64,000 bases of DNA from Mariniphaga sp. (lineage in GTDB: Bacteria; Bacteroidota; Bacteroidia; Bacteroidales; Prolixibacteraceae), in assembly GCA_024636975.1 (NCBI GenBank), contig JAGXGA010000029.1, forward strand, positions 1-64,000, in the 5' to 3' direction. The position numbers and the translations under genes were made by a program. Each line of letters starts with the position of its first letter. Position 1 is the stretch's first letter. Under the pieces are notes generated by a model. It did not search any database, was not told the origin of the DNA, and was given only the letters and a program-made list of their open reading frames with translations. Below, one piece after another: positions 24,012 to 33,498 of this stretch.

Positions 24012-25283
24012 TCAGATCACATCAAACCCGGTATAAGGCACCAGTGCTTTTGGGATTTTTATCCCTTCTGCTGTCTGGTTGTTTTCTAGCAGGGCGGCTA
24101 CAATGCGGGGCAGGGCAAGGGCGCTGCCGTTTAGGGTATGTGCAAGCTGTGGCTTTTTTGAGTTTTCATCGCGGAAGCGGAGTTTCAGGCGGTTGGCCTG
24201 GAACGATTCAAAATTGGAAACTGAGCTCACCTCAAGCCACATCTTTTGGGCGGCCGACCATACCTCGAAATCGTAGGTGAGTGCAGAGGTAAAACTCATA
24301 TCGCCGCCACACAGTCGTAAAATACGGTAAGGCAGTTCCAGCTTTTCAATCAGGCCGGCTACATGCTTCACCATTTCATCCAGGATTTCATACGACTTAT
24401 CGGGATGTGCAATCTGCACAATCTCCACCTTGTCGAACTGGTGCAGACGATTCAGTCCGCGTACATCCTTTCCATAGGAACCGGCCTCGCGACGGAAGCA
24501 GGCGCTGTAGGCGGTGTTCATCAGCGGCATTTCACGTGCATCGAGTATCACATCGCGGTAAATATTGGTAACCGGAACCTCGGCTGTGGGTATAAGGTAC
24601 AGATTGTCGGTGGTAACGTGGTACATCTGCCCTTCCTTGTCGGGAAGCTGTCCGGTTCCGAACCCTGAATCCTCGTTTACCACAAGTGGCGGCTGGATTT
24701 CCTCGTAGCCGGCTTTGCGGTTTTCATCAAGGAAGAAATTAATAAGCGCCCGCTGCAATTGCGAACCTTTTCCACGGTATACCGGGAAGCCGGCGCCGGT
24801 AATCTTTACGCCCAGTTCAAAATCGATAAGCCTGTATTTTTGTGCCAGTTCCCAGTGTGGAATCGCGTTCTCAGCCAGCTCGGGAATCGTGCCGCCGAAA
24901 GCAACCTCCTCGTTGTCTTCAGCGCCTTTGCCCCGGGGAACCGATTCATGCGGGAGGTTTGGCAGCAGAACCTGCAGCTCAGCAACCTTTGTTTCTATTT
25001 CAGCAAACTCTCCATCCAATTGCCTGATGGTATCTTTCAGTTCCGAAGTACGGGCTTTGGCTGCATCGGCCTCATCTTTCTTGCCTTCCCTGAACAGGAT
25101 ACCTATCTCCTTCGAGATGCGGTTCATTTCGGCCTTGGCCTGTTCGGCCTTTTGCTGAGCTTCATTTTTTTGCCGGTATAAATCAACGATATTGTTTACG
25201 ATATCTTCAGCATTGAAGTTTTTCCTTTTCAGCTTTTCGATTACCACTTCCGGGTGATCCTGGATGAATTTCAGGTTGAGCAT
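24012..25283 (-). CDS. serS: Seryl-tRNA synthetase (423 aa)
   Basis: Charges tRNA-Ser with serine in the cytoplasm. The N-terminal ~110 residues form the coiled-coil arm that binds the long variable arm of the tRNA (DLYRQKNEAQQKAEQAKAEM). The class II motifs follow: motif 2 SACFRREAGSYGKDVRGLNR and motif 3 near the end (LNGSALALPRIVAALLENNQ). Length is normal. The gene has its own promoter-like TAGATTTG 24 bases upstream and ends facing the repeat-rich spacer. Confidence 0.95.
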   Translation of the reverse strand: MLNLKFIQDHPEVVIEKLKRKNFNAEDIVNNIVDLYRQKNEAQQKAEQAKAEMNRISKEIGILFREGKKDEADAAKARTSELKDTIRQLDGEFAEIETKVAELQVLLPNLPHESVPRGKGAEDNEEVAFGGTIPELAENAIPHWELAQKYRLIDFELGVKITGAGFPVYRGKGSQLQRALINFFLDENRKAGYEEIQPPLVVNEDSGFGTGQLPDKEGQMYHVTTDNLYLIPTAEVPVTNIYRDVILDAREMPLMNTAYSACFRREAGSYGKDVRGLNRLHQFDKVEIVQIAHPDKSYEILDEMVKHVAGLIEKLELPYRILRLCGGDMSFTSALTYDFEVWSAAQKMWLEVSSVSNFESFQANRLKLRFRDENSKKPQLAHTLNGSALALPRIVAALLENNQTAEGIKIPKALVPYTGFDVI

Positions 25284-25306
25284 GTCTATTTTTTATAATG
25301 AAACTG

Positions 25307-25314
25307 CAAATCTA
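25307..25314 (-). promoter_or_regulatory. serS promoter -7 element
   Basis: Read on the minus strand, TAGATTTG matches TAnnTTTG and lies 24 bases before the serS start. No clear -33 TTTG is seen at the usual distance. Confidence 0.45.
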
Positions 25315-25500
25315 ATAAATGAAACGGGACGACATCCGAACTGCAACCGGTAATTCGAACAGGGGTTATAAAAGTTTAATGCATAAATTTATGTTTGTCG
25401 AATCTCGCAACATTTTTTCAACAATTATTCTGTCTGAAATGGAACAGTTTTGTTGGGACTTAATGTGGGTATAATAAACTTCAGAATATCAATCCAAAAA

Positions 25501-25534
25501 AAAATCCCCTGTTGATGCCAACAGGAGATTTTCC
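25501..25534 (-). terminator. Rho-independent terminator after rpmA
   Basis: On the minus strand a stem AATCTCCTGTTG/CAACAGGGGATT with a short loop (GCAT) is followed by a run of about nine T. It lies 26 bases beyond the rpmA stop codon and ends the rplU-rpmA unit. Confidence 0.8.
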
Positions 25535-25559
25535 AATATAGTTTATCGATCTTTGAGTC

Positions 25560-26132
25560 TTATTTACCTGCAAGTTCTTTGGCCTGTTCGATCCATGGAG
25601 CAGGGTCTTTCGATGCGTAGCGGCTGCCGGCGTCTTCCAGGATCTTATTTAGCTTTTCAAGAGAAGCGGAAGCCAGGTCAGCATAGGTATTAATGCCTGC
25701 TTCATTAAACACTTCTTCGAGCTTTGGACCGATGCCTTCAATTTTCTTCAGGTCGTCGGCTTCTGCCACATCCGATTCAGGGCTTTTCTTTTCAGTTTTA
25801 GCTTCTATTTTTACTGATTTTGCAGGTTCAGCTTTTGTTGCAGCTGCGGGCGCTTCAGCAACAGCTGCATCACCGTTAACTATAGGTTCAATCGACACAT
25901 ACGAGCGATTTTTCCTTTTTTTCTTAAACATTACTGTTCCTTCGATCAGGGCAAACAGGGTATGGTCTTTACCAATTCCTACATTCTCACCCGGATTATG
26001 CTGAGTTCCACGCTGGCGTACTAAAATATTACCAGCTTTTGCATACTGACCTCCGTATATTTTTACTCCAAGTCGTTTGCTTTCCGATTCGCGTCCGTTT
26101 TTCGAACTACCTACACCTTTTTTATGAGCCAT
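25560..26132 (-). CDS. rpmA: Ribosomal protein L27 fused to a C-terminal helix-hairpin-helix domain (190 aa)
   Basis: Residues 1-85 are a normal bacterial L27 ([20 protein letters not shown], then [19 protein letters not shown]), including the N-terminal tail that reaches the peptidyl-transferase centre. Usual L27 proteins end at about 85-90 residues. Here an Ala/Lys/Glu-rich linker (~86-130) leads to [20 protein letters not shown] and a second helix pair with LEDAGSRY, a helix-hairpin-helix domain of the type often found in DNA-binding proteins. The frame is continuous with no stop between the parts. It lies directly downstream of rplU, as usual. The extra domain's role is unknown; binding to rRNA or DNA is plausible. 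Confidence 0.9.
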   Translation of the reverse strand: MAHKKGVGSSKNGRESESKRLGVKIYGGQYAKAGNILVRQRGTQHNPGENVGIGKDHTLFALIEGTVMFKKKRKNRSYVSIEPIVNGDAAVAEAPAAATKAEPAKSVKIEAKTEKKSPESDVAEADDLKKIEGIGPKLEEVFNEAGINTYADLASASLEKLNKILEDAGSRYASKDPAPWIEQAKELAGK

Positions 26133-26150
26133 GGTAATCTAATTTTTTAG

Positions 26151-26462
26151 TTATCCAACAATGTTATCGATTTGAACGTGGGTAAACTGCTGGCGATGGC
26201 CGTTCAGTTTTTTGTACCCTTTGCGGCGTTTCTTTTTAAACACCAGCACTTTGTCTCCTTTTTGGTGGCCCAGTACCTTAACAGTCACTTTGGCACCACT
26301 CACTGTTGGTGTTCCAACAGTAATACCGCTGTCGTTACCAATCAACAACACTTTTTCGAAATCAAGTGAGTCGCCTTCGGCGGCGTCCAGCAGGTGAACA
26401 TACAGTTTTTTCTCTTTTTCAACTTTGAACTGTTGTCCTGCAATCTCTACAATCGCGTACAT
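26151..26462 (-). CDS. rplU: Ribosomal protein L21 (103 aa)
   Basis: A complete L21: [20 protein letters not shown] at the start, [20 protein letters not shown] and [14 protein letters not shown] near the end. The start at 26462 is chosen because it gives the exact family N-terminus; in-frame codons further upstream (to 26648) run through the promoter region. It forms the first gene of the rplU-rpmA operon, with an 18-base gap to rpmA. Confidence 0.95.
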   Translation of the reverse strand: MYAIVEIAGQQFKVEKEKKLYVHLLDAAEGDSLDFEKVLLIGNDSGITVGTPTVSGAKVTVKVLGHQKGDKVLVFKKKRRKGYKKLNGHRQQFTHVQIDNIVG

Positions 26463-26548
26463 AATTTCAACTTTTAATATTACACCGGCAGGCGGGATTC
26501 CATAGGGTTTCCTCTTATAAGGCCTGAACGATTCAAAAATTCGGACTG

Positions 26549-26579
26549 CAAAAGTAGTTATTTTTAGTACATTGGCAAA
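26549..26579 (-). promoter_or_regulatory. rplU-rpmA promoter
   Basis: On the minus strand, TTTG (26579-26576), 19 bases of spacer, then TACTTTTG (26556-26549) fits the Bacteroidota consensus TTTG-N19-21-TAnnTTTG exactly. It implies a leader of about 80 bases before rplU, long enough to carry autogenous control. Confidence 0.75.
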
Positions 26580-26717
26580 TGTTGGCAAAACTATTTTTCC
26601 AGAATAAAAAATAATGGCCTGAAAAATGCGGGGAAAGAAAACATCCAACTATTCCGGCTAAAATCAAAATCATTCTTATATTTGTTTATCACAATAAAAA
26701 CCAGATTTAGAAGTGGA

Positions 26718-27311
26718 ATGCAAAAAATACGATTGAACATTCTGGGATTATCTGTAAGCCAAACACAATCAGGGGCTTATGCATTAGTTTTATCAGAAGA
26801 AGGTGGTGAGCGGAGAATTCCGATTATTATTGGTCCGGTTGAAGCACAGGCAATTGCCATTCAGCTGGAAGGATTAAAACCTCCCCGGCCCCTTACGCAT
26901 GATTTAATAAAAAATATTGCTGTTGCTTTCAATATTGTGCTGCTTGAAGTTATCATCCATAAGCTGGAAGAAGGGATTTTTTATTCCGAGCTTTTATGTG
27001 AGATGGACGGTAAGGAAATCCGAATTGACTCACGTACATCGGATGCTGTAGCATTAGCCTTGCGGTTCAGATGTCCGATTTTCACTACTGAAGACATTCT
27101 GGCAAAGGCAGGCATTGTGCTCGAATCGGAAGAGCCCAAACTCGCAAAACCGGCTCCATCGAAAAGAAAACCTGAATCGAAGGAATCATCGCCATTTTCG
27201 CATTACACGTTGCAGGAGCTTGATGAAATTCTCAATGAGGCTGTGAATAACGAAGATTACGAAAAGGCATCAATCATCCGGGATGAGATCAATAACCGAA
27301 AGAAAAACTAA
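26718..27311 (+). CDS. DUF151 bifunctional nuclease-type protein with UVR motif (197 aa)
   Basis: Residues 1-135 match the DUF151/bifunctional nuclease family (IPIIIGPVEAQAIAIQLEG, then RTSDAVALALRFRCPIFTTE). The C-terminal ~35 residues are a UvrB/UvrC-type motif (LQELDEILNEAVNNEDYEKA) that mediates coiled-coil contacts. The start is placed at 26718 (MQKIRLNIL); the frame also extends 12 codons upstream. A member of this family in plants has nuclease activity; the bacterial role is unclear. The nucleoside transporter follows after 9 bases, suggesting co-transcription. Confidence 0.85.
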   Translation: MQKIRLNILGLSVSQTQSGAYALVLSEEGGERRIPIIIGPVEAQAIAIQLEGLKPPRPLTHDLIKNIAVAFNIVLLEVIIHKLEEGIFYSELLCEMDGKEIRIDSRTSDAVALALRFRCPIFTTEDILAKAGIVLESEEPKLAKPAPSKRKPESKESSPFSHYTLQELDEILNEAVNNEDYEKASIIRDEINNRKKN

Positions 27312-27320
27312 TCCTTGTAA

Positions 27321-28787
27321 ATGAAAACTTCATTGTTTTTGCTGGTTGTAATCGCCGGCATTTTCTTTTTTGGGCCCCTGCAGGCTCAAACTACTGATCC
27401 AATCCAACCCCGCGAAGAAAGCATACAAATTGATACAACGGCAAGCCGTTCCGACACTGCTGTGATTCTGTTATCCAAAGAGCGTGACAAGCCTTTTTCA
27501 GCCGGTACTCTCTTCCGTGGATTGCTGGGAATGGCTGTCCTGGTGGCCCTGGGTTTTTTATTAAGTACCAATCGCAAAGGTATTCCATGGAAAACGGTAA
27601 TTGTGGGGCTTGTCATCCAGGTATTGCTGGCAATTGGGGTTTTATATGTTCCGTTCATCCGCTACCTGTTTGAATTTTTTGGACAGATTTTCGTAAAGAT
27701 ACTCGACTTTACAAGGGCCGGAAGTGAATTTCTGCTGGGTGACCTTATGGATGCCGGCACCTACGGGTTTATATTTCTTTTCCAGGTATTACCTACCATC
27801 ATCTTTTTTTCGGCGCTCACCAGTTTGCTTTTTTACTGGGGTATTATTCAGAAGGTTGTTTGGGGGCTGGCCTGGTTATTCACCAGGGCTTTACGAATTT
27901 CCGGTGCCGAGGCATTATCAGTTGCCGGTAATATTTTCCTAGGGCAGACTGAGTCGCCCCTTATGATTAAGGCCTACCTGGAAAAAATGAGCAAGTCGGA
28001 AATACTGCTTGTCATGACCGGCGGCATGGCCACTATGGCCGGCGGTGTGCTGGCGGCATACATTGCCCTTCTGGGGGGCAACGACCCCGTTTTACGACTT
28101 GAATTTGCAAAGCACCTGCTGGCCGCTTCTATTATGGCAGCACCGGCAGCCATTGTGTTTTCAAAAATGCTGGTCCCTCCAACCGAGGCCATCGATACTC
28201 AAATTGAGGTCAGCCGTGATAAGATCGGGAGCAATGTGCTTGATGCCATTACAAACGGCACCAGCGAAGGCGTAAAACTGGCGGTTAATGTTGCTGCCAT
28301 GCTGCTGGCTTTTATAGCGTTCATAGCAATGTTCAACTTTATTGTGGGTAAAATTGGCCAGTGGACAACCCTGAACCAGCTTATTGTTGAAGGTACCGAT
28401 GGCCGTTACGAAGGGCTGTCGCTTCAGTTTATCCTCGGATATACTTTTGCACCTCTTATGTGGCTTATTGGTGTAAGCACCGAAGACATTGTTCTGGTGG
28501 GCCGGTTGCTGGGCGAAAAACTTATCCTTACAGAATTCATAGGCTACATCAGCCTTGCCGAACTAAAAGCCTCTGCTGCCTTTACAGATCCGAAGTCAAT
28601 AATAATGGCAACTTACATTTTAAGTGGCTTTGCAAATTTTTCATCAATCGGTATACAGATTGGCGGCATTGGAGCACTTGCTCCCGGACGCAGGGTGCTA
28701 CTCTCAAAATTCGGGGTGCCTGCCCTTATAGGCGGGACCCTCGCATCGCTTATGTCGGCAACAATTATCGGGATGATAATGGGCTGA
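27321..28787 (+). CDS. CNT-family concentrative nucleoside transporter (NupC-like, 488 aa)
   Basis: A polytopic inner-membrane nucleoside/cation symporter. The diagnostic CNT block is VAGNIFLGQTESPLMIKAYL followed by ATMAGGVLAAYIALLGG; later ATYILSGFANFSSIGIQIGG is also a family signature. An N-terminal signal-like segment (1-22) and ~40 residues of soluble sequence precede the first core helix, longer than E. coli NupC (400 aa) and common in this phylum. It would recover nucleosides, fitting next to a nuclease-family gene. Confidence 0.9.
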   Translation: MKTSLFLLVVIAGIFFFGPLQAQTTDPIQPREESIQIDTTASRSDTAVILLSKERDKPFSAGTLFRGLLGMAVLVALGFLLSTNRKGIPWKTVIVGLVIQVLLAIGVLYVPFIRYLFEFFGQIFVKILDFTRAGSEFLLGDLMDAGTYGFIFLFQVLPTIIFFSALTSLLFYWGIIQKVVWGLAWLFTRALRISGAEALSVAGNIFLGQTESPLMIKAYLEKMSKSEILLVMTGGMATMAGGVLAAYIALLGGNDPVLRLEFAKHLLAASIMAAPAAIVFSKMLVPPTEAIDTQIEVSRDKIGSNVLDAITNGTSEGVKLAVNVAAMLLAFIAFIAMFNFIVGKIGQWTTLNQLIVEGTDGRYEGLSLQFILGYTFAPLMWLIGVSTEDIVLVGRLLGEKLILTEFIGYISLAELKASAAFTDPKSIIMATYILSGFANFSSIGIQIGGIGALAPGRRVLLSKFGVPALIGGTLASLMSATIIGMIMG

Positions 28788-28901
28788 AAGATAAAACTAC
28801 ATCTGATTTTAAGAAGTATTGACACGGAATTGCTGGCATCGATTTCGCTGTATGTACAGTGTGTCTTATTACATATTCTTCAAACACAAAATTTAATTTA
28901 C

Positions 28902-29630
28902 ATGAAGACCTACATCGGCTGCAGCGGCTTTTATTATTCCGGCTGGAGGAATAAATTTTATCCGGAAAAACTGCCTAAAAAAGAATGGCTTACGTATTAT
29001 TCTGAACATTTCAGTACTGTTGAGATAAACAATACCTTTTATAAAATGCCCGAAGAAAAGAATTTCCGGGAATGGATGGATAAGACCCCGTCTGATTTTA
29101 AATTCACAATAAAGTCAAACCGATATTTTACGCATCAGAAAAAGTTAGTTGTTGATGATGATTTCCGCGATCGGTTCCATTCTTTTGATGACACATTAAA
29201 GGTTCTGGGAAGCAAACTGGGTTGTGTGCTTTGGCAGCTTCCGGGAAATCTCCATAGAAATGAAGAAAAACTGGAAGCTTTCCTGTCACTGCTTGATGCG
29301 CGGACGCATCATGTTATTGAGTTTCGACATGTATCGTGGTTCGATGATTCAATTTATTCACTTCTCGAAAAGCACAAAATTTCGTCCTGCATGCTTTCGG
29401 CGCCGGGTAACTTGCCCGAAGATGTTATTGCAACCACCGGCACAGCTTATATGCGCTTTCATGGCAAAAGCCGCTGGTACAATTATCATTATTCGGAAGA
29501 TGAAATTGAAAGTTGGTACAAGCGGTTAAAAGTGCTTAAGGATGTCGACAGGCTTTATATTTATTTTAATAACGACAACAACGCATGGGCAGTAGAAAAC
29601 GCCCGGATGCTTGACAAATTGTTCAATTAA
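28902..29630 (+). CDS. DUF72-family TIM-barrel protein (242 aa)
   Basis: The N-terminus TYIGCSGFYYSGWRNKFYP is the classical DUF72 start; further conserved blocks are FTIKSNRYFTHQKKL, LWQLPGN, and YIYFNNDNNAWAVENA at the end. The family forms a TIM-barrel with similarity to xylose isomerase-type folds but has no established function. The start at 28902 fits the family, unlike the ATG at 28830. It stands at the edge of the repair/stress gene group. Confidence 0.88.
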   Translation: MKTYIGCSGFYYSGWRNKFYPEKLPKKEWLTYYSEHFSTVEINNTFYKMPEEKNFREWMDKTPSDFKFTIKSNRYFTHQKKLVVDDDFRDRFHSFDDTLKVLGSKLGCVLWQLPGNLHRNEEKLEAFLSLLDARTHHVIEFRHVSWFDDSIYSLLEKHKISSCMLSAPGNLPEDVIATTGTAYMRFHGKSRWYNYHYSEDEIESWYKRLKVLKDVDRLYIYFNNDNNAWAVENARMLDKLFN

Positions 29631-29692
29631 CTGTTAATGTGCAACAATTCTACACCGGCTGTGAAATTCTTCCCCATTACAATTCGTACATC

Positions 29693-29712
29693 TGATACGT
29701 GTCATTAATAAA
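29693..29712. promoter_or_regulatory. 20-base shared upstream sequence, copy 1 (before ybhB-like gene)
   Basis: TGATACGTGTCATTAATAAA occurs here, 62 bases before the YbhB-like start, and again without a mismatch at 37445-37464 before a lipoprotein gene. The first 12 bases (TGATACGTGTCA) are nearly palindromic, as expected of an operator. Confidence 0.55.
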
Positions 29713-29774
29713 GAACAAATCTTTTTTTGGCACAGATTTCTGTATGATATAATTCTAATAACAAAAAGAAGATT

Positions 29775-30236
29775 ATGGCATTTAATTTAACAATCACAGC
29801 ATTCGAACACGGAGCGAAAATACCGCCCAAACATTCCTGCAAGGGAGAGGATGTACCTCCCCGCCTGCAATGGGACGAAGTTCCCAAAGGGACTGCCTCA
29901 CTTGCACTGGTTCTTGAAGACCCGGATGCTCCGGGAGGAACTTTTCTGCATTGGCTGATTTATAACATTCCAGCCAATAGCAATGAATTAAATGGTGTTT
30001 CACCGGTAGAAAAACACCTTAAGAATGGAGCTCATCAAGCCAAAAATGATTTTGGTAAAACCGGTTACGGTGGGCCCTGTCCTCCCAAAGGGGAAGAACA
30101 CCGCTATTTTTTTCGGTTGTTTGCACTGAAGAAAAAATTTCCGCCTGAATCGATTAATAACGTGGAAGATTTCTATAAAGCAATCAACGGCATCATGCTT
30201 GAAAAAGCGGAATATATGGGAAAATTTAAAATGTGA
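29775..30236 (+). CDS. YbhB/YbcL-family phosphatidylethanolamine-binding-like protein (153 aa)
   Basis: Bacterial PEBP (Raf-kinase-inhibitor-like) family: IPPKHSCKGEDVPPRLQWDE, the ligand-pocket motif DPDAPGGTFLHWLIYNIP, and GYGGPCPPKGEEHRYFF. Length is typical. No signal peptide, so it is cytoplasmic. The function in bacteria is not settled. In many Bacteroidota this gene is found near stress and end-joining genes, as it is here (Fpg/Nei, PolX). Confidence 0.92.
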   Translation: MAFNLTITAFEHGAKIPPKHSCKGEDVPPRLQWDEVPKGTASLALVLEDPDAPGGTFLHWLIYNIPANSNELNGVSPVEKHLKNGAHQAKNDFGKTGYGGPCPPKGEEHRYFFRLFALKKKFPPESINNVEDFYKAINGIMLEKAEYMGKFKM

Positions 30237-30250
30237 TACTATTAAGTTTT

Positions 30251-31039
30251 TTACTTATCCGGAGATTTCTGGCAGGAAGGGCAATAATAGGTTGTCCTTC
30301 CTGAAATCTTCGTTATTTCCAGTTTACCTTTGCAACCCGGGCAATTATTTCCTTTCTCCCTTACCGGTAAAAGGTAACCATCCGGCAATTTTGAAATATC
30401 AGCATCCTTTTTAATTGCAGTCTTAAAAATTTCATTCATCACATCATAAATCTTATTCATTTCTTTTTCTGAAATCCGTTCGGTACTTTCCCGCGGATGC
30501 ACTTTTGCCTGGTAGAGGATTTCATCGGCATATTCATTACCGATCCCTGAAATAGTTGATTGATCAGTAAGAACTGTTTTTATCATCGACTTCTTACTTT
30601 TCATGACTGACACGAAATCATTTCTGTTCATTTCCAGCGCATCGGTACCCAGGTCTTTTTTCTTTATGTAACCTTCCACATCATCAGTCATTTCAATGTA
30701 TCCCAATTTTCGTTTACTAATCACGTGAAGGTTGTGTTTATTTTTAAACATAAAACAGCACTGGGTGTACTTTAGTTCTTTCTCACTCGCCTTCAAATAA
30801 CTAAGATCACCTGTCATCCCAAAATGTAAAACAATTGAAGCACCCTTTTCCGCGGAAAGAAAAAGGTACTTCCCCCGGCGCATGATTTGTTTAAAATGCT
30901 TTCCCTGAAAGTTCTTATTCAGTTCAATTTCCGAATTCTTCACAAAACGAGCATCGTTAACTACAATACGTTCTATTCCGGAATTTTTGCATTTTTCGGC
31001 TTCCTTCCGGTAAACTTCCACATCGGGCAATTCGGGCAT
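30251..31039 (-). CDS. Fpg/Nei-family DNA glycosylase (262 aa)
   Basis: A bifunctional DNA glycosylase/AP lyase for oxidised bases. Starting at 31039, the mature N-terminus is MPELPDVEVYRKEAEK, with catalytic Pro2 and Glu3. An H2TH region is present (LTDQSTISGIGNEYADEILY), and the zinc finger is CPGC...YYCPSCQK at the end. Eleven in-frame codons upstream are excluded because Pro must follow the initiator Met. The low-complexity lysine-rich style of the protein differs from the average here. It is 36 bases downstream of ppsA and probably the last gene of that operon. Confidence 0.9.
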   Translation of the reverse strand: MPELPDVEVYRKEAEKCKNSGIERIVVNDARFVKNSEIELNKNFQGKHFKQIMRRGKYLFLSAEKGASIVLHFGMTGDLSYLKASEKELKYTQCCFMFKNKHNLHVISKRKLGYIEMTDDVEGYIKKKDLGTDALEMNRNDFVSVMKSKKSMIKTVLTDQSTISGIGNEYADEILYQAKVHPRESTERISEKEMNKIYDVMNEIFKTAIKKDADISKLPDGYLLPVREKGNNCPGCKGKLEITKISGRTTYYCPSCQKSPDK

Positions 31040-31075
31040 AACATATAATTTAGAGGCAGGCAGATCCTGCAAAAT

Positions 31076-33451
31076 TTACTTTTCAGCTTTAACTATATTT
31101 TCAATTCCGGTAGCTACTGCATCGGGATTAAATGAAATGCTGTCGATACCCTGCTCCACTAAAAAACGGGCCATTTCAGGGAAATCACTGGGTGCCTGCC
31201 CACACAAGCCTATTTTTTTCTTCTTTTTATGTGCTTTTTTAATAGCCATGCGTAGCATTTCCTTCACCCCTTCACTCCTTTCATCGAATAAATCGCTAAC
31301 AATTTCCAAATCTCTGTCAATTCCCAGCGTAAGTTGAGTAAGGTCGTTGGAGCCGATAGAGAATCCATCAAATATTTTGGCGAACTGTTCAGCCATAAGG
31401 ACATTATTCGGGATTTCTGTCATCACATAAATTTCGAGTCCGTTTTCACCACGTTTTAACCCATTTTCGGCCATCACCTTCTGTACTTTTTCTCCTTCCT
31501 CCACAGTCCGGCAGAATGGAATCATCAGTTTCACGTTTGTAAGGCCCATGTCTTCTCTTACAATACGCATGGCCTCACATTCGAGGGCAAATCCCTCCCT
31601 GTACTTTTCATGATAGTAGCGCGATGCACCTCTGAAGCCAACCATCGGGTTTTCTTCAGAAACTTCAAATTGTTTCCCGCCAATCAGTTCGGCATATTCA
31701 TTCGATTTAAAATCGCTCATTCGTACAATCACATCGCCTGGGTAGAAAGCAGCAGCAATGGTAGCTACAGCTCTTGAAAGCTTTTCAACGAAATATTCTT
31801 TTTTGTCATCATATTCCGAAGTCAGCTTTTTTATTATCCTCCTGTCTTTCCCCTTCTTCATCTTGTCGAAATTAATCAGTGCCAGGGGGTGTATTTTAAT
31901 TGAGTTGTTTATAACAAATTCCAGACGCATTAAACCAACTCCGTCTACCGGCAGCATGGCATTGGTAAATGCAGCTCCGGGATTGGCCAGTGTCAGCATG
32001 ACCTGTGTTTTTGGCTTACCCAGTTTTTTAAGGTTGATCTCCTTTTCGTCCCATTTCAATATGCCTTCATATATCATTCCTTCATTTCCTTTGGCACATG
32101 AGACGGTAACCTCCTGACCGTCCTTTAGCTTTTCTGTGGCATCTTTTGTTCCCACCACAGCCACAGCGCCCAGTTCGCGGGCAACAATTGCAGCGTGACT
32201 GGTTCGCCCGCCACTGTTGGTTATAATGGCGGCTGCCTTTTTCATTACCGGGTCCCAATCAGGGTTTGTAATTTCGGTTACCAATACATCACCTTTTTCA
32301 AGCTTATCCGACTCATCAGGTGAACTTAAAATTTTCACTTTCCCCGCGGCAATTTTGTCACCTATTCCAATTCCGGTTATTATAGGAGTATTGCCCTTAT
32401 CCTTCATAGTGTATTTTTTAAGCTTATGGGATTCTTTATTTGAAGAATGCACTGTTTCAGGCCTTGCCTGTACAATAAAAAGTTCCTCTGTATTTCCGTC
32501 TTTAGCCCATTCAATGTCCATGGGCTTTTTATAATGCTTTTCTATATCCAGGCACCATTTGCCAAGTTGTATCAATTCATCATCCGTTAAAACATATTTT
32601 TTTTGCAATTTTCCGGGAGTATTTTTATTGACAGTCGTTTCCTTCTTTTTCTTACGTTCATTGTATACCATCATTTTAGATTTGGAGCCAAGCCGTTTTG
32701 ATAGAATGGGCTTTTTCCCATTTTTCAGGGCTTCCTTAAAAAGGTAAAATTCATCGGTTAATACGGCACCTTGTACCACATTGTCGCCAAGGCCCCATGC
32801 GCCGTTTATGAGTATCACATTCTCAAATCCGCTTTCGGGATCGATTGTAAAAGCAACTCCCGCTGAAGATTTGTCGGAGCGGACCATCTTTTGGACGCCC
32901 ACCGATAATGCTACTTTCATGTGCTTAAAGCCATTTTTCTCGCGGTACTTTATAGCCCGGTCGGTAAACAGGGAGGCAACGCATTTTTTCCAGGCATCAA
33001 GCAATTCCTCATCTGTTTTAATATTCATGTATGATTCATGTTGACCTGCAAAGCTGGCCTCAGGCAGGTCTTCAGCTGTTGCGCTGCTTCGCACAGCCAC
33101 ACTCTCCAGTGATTCCTCACGCTTTTTGAGATCTTCGAACCCTTCCAGAATTTTTTCCCTGACTTCATCGGGGATGGAGGCTCCCATTACCAACTCCCTG
33201 CATTTTGCTCCAACCTCCTTCAGGTTCTCTGCTTCCTTATCGAGCGAAGCCAGGGTTTCCTTCAAGGAATTCTCAATTTTATTTTCCCTGATAAACTTCC
33301 AGTAAGCATCAGCCGAAGTGGCATAACCATCCGGAACTTTTATGCCTTTGGAACCCAGTTCGCGGAACATTTCACCCAGCGAGGCATTCTTTCCACCTAC
33401 TTCTTTTACTTTTTTACTATCAAGATCTTCAAATTTGTATATTAGTTTCAT
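31076..33451 (-). CDS. ppsA: Phosphoenolpyruvate synthase (791 aa)
   Basis: Converts pyruvate, ATP and water to PEP, AMP and phosphate in gluconeogenesis. Domains: N-terminal ATP-grasp (VGGKNASLGEMFRELGSKGI, then RSSATAEDLPEASFAGQHES), a central phosphohistidine domain with catalytic His in TNSGGRTSHAAIVARELGAV, and a C-terminal PEP/pyruvate TIM barrel (MLPVDGVGLMRLEFVINN, then FSIGSNDLTQLTLGIDRD and IGLCGQAPSDFPE). Length is normal. The gene sits, unusually, among DNA-repair and kinase genes and not with glycolytic ones. Confidence 0.93.
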   Translation of the reverse strand: MKLIYKFEDLDSKKVKEVGGKNASLGEMFRELGSKGIKVPDGYATSADAYWKFIRENKIENSLKETLASLDKEAENLKEVGAKCRELVMGASIPDEVREKILEGFEDLKKREESLESVAVRSSATAEDLPEASFAGQHESYMNIKTDEELLDAWKKCVASLFTDRAIKYREKNGFKHMKVALSVGVQKMVRSDKSSAGVAFTIDPESGFENVILINGAWGLGDNVVQGAVLTDEFYLFKEALKNGKKPILSKRLGSKSKMMVYNERKKKKETTVNKNTPGKLQKKYVLTDDELIQLGKWCLDIEKHYKKPMDIEWAKDGNTEELFIVQARPETVHSSNKESHKLKKYTMKDKGNTPIITGIGIGDKIAAGKVKILSSPDESDKLEKGDVLVTEITNPDWDPVMKKAAAIITNSGGRTSHAAIVARELGAVAVVGTKDATEKLKDGQEVTVSCAKGNEGMIYEGILKWDEKEINLKKLGKPKTQVMLTLANPGAAFTNAMLPVDGVGLMRLEFVINNSIKIHPLALINFDKMKKGKDRRIIKKLTSEYDDKKEYFVEKLSRAVATIAAAFYPGDVIVRMSDFKSNEYAELIGGKQFEVSEENPMVGFRGASRYYHEKYREGFALECEAMRIVREDMGLTNVKLMIPFCRTVEEGEKVQKVMAENGLKRGENGLEIYVMTEIPNNVLMAEQFAKIFDGFSIGSNDLTQLTLGIDRDLEIVSDLFDERSEGVKEMLRMAIKKAHKKKKKIGLCGQAPSDFPEMARFLVEQGIDSISFNPDAVATGIENIVKAEK

Positions 33452-33498
33452 AACAATTATTATATTTTATTCTCCTTGACATTCTGTTGTTCCATTTC

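Noticed and set aside
26463-26648. Long N-terminal extension of ribosomal protein L21
   Set aside because: The added codons run through the -7/-33 promoter and L21 has a fixed N-terminus at MYAIVEIAG.
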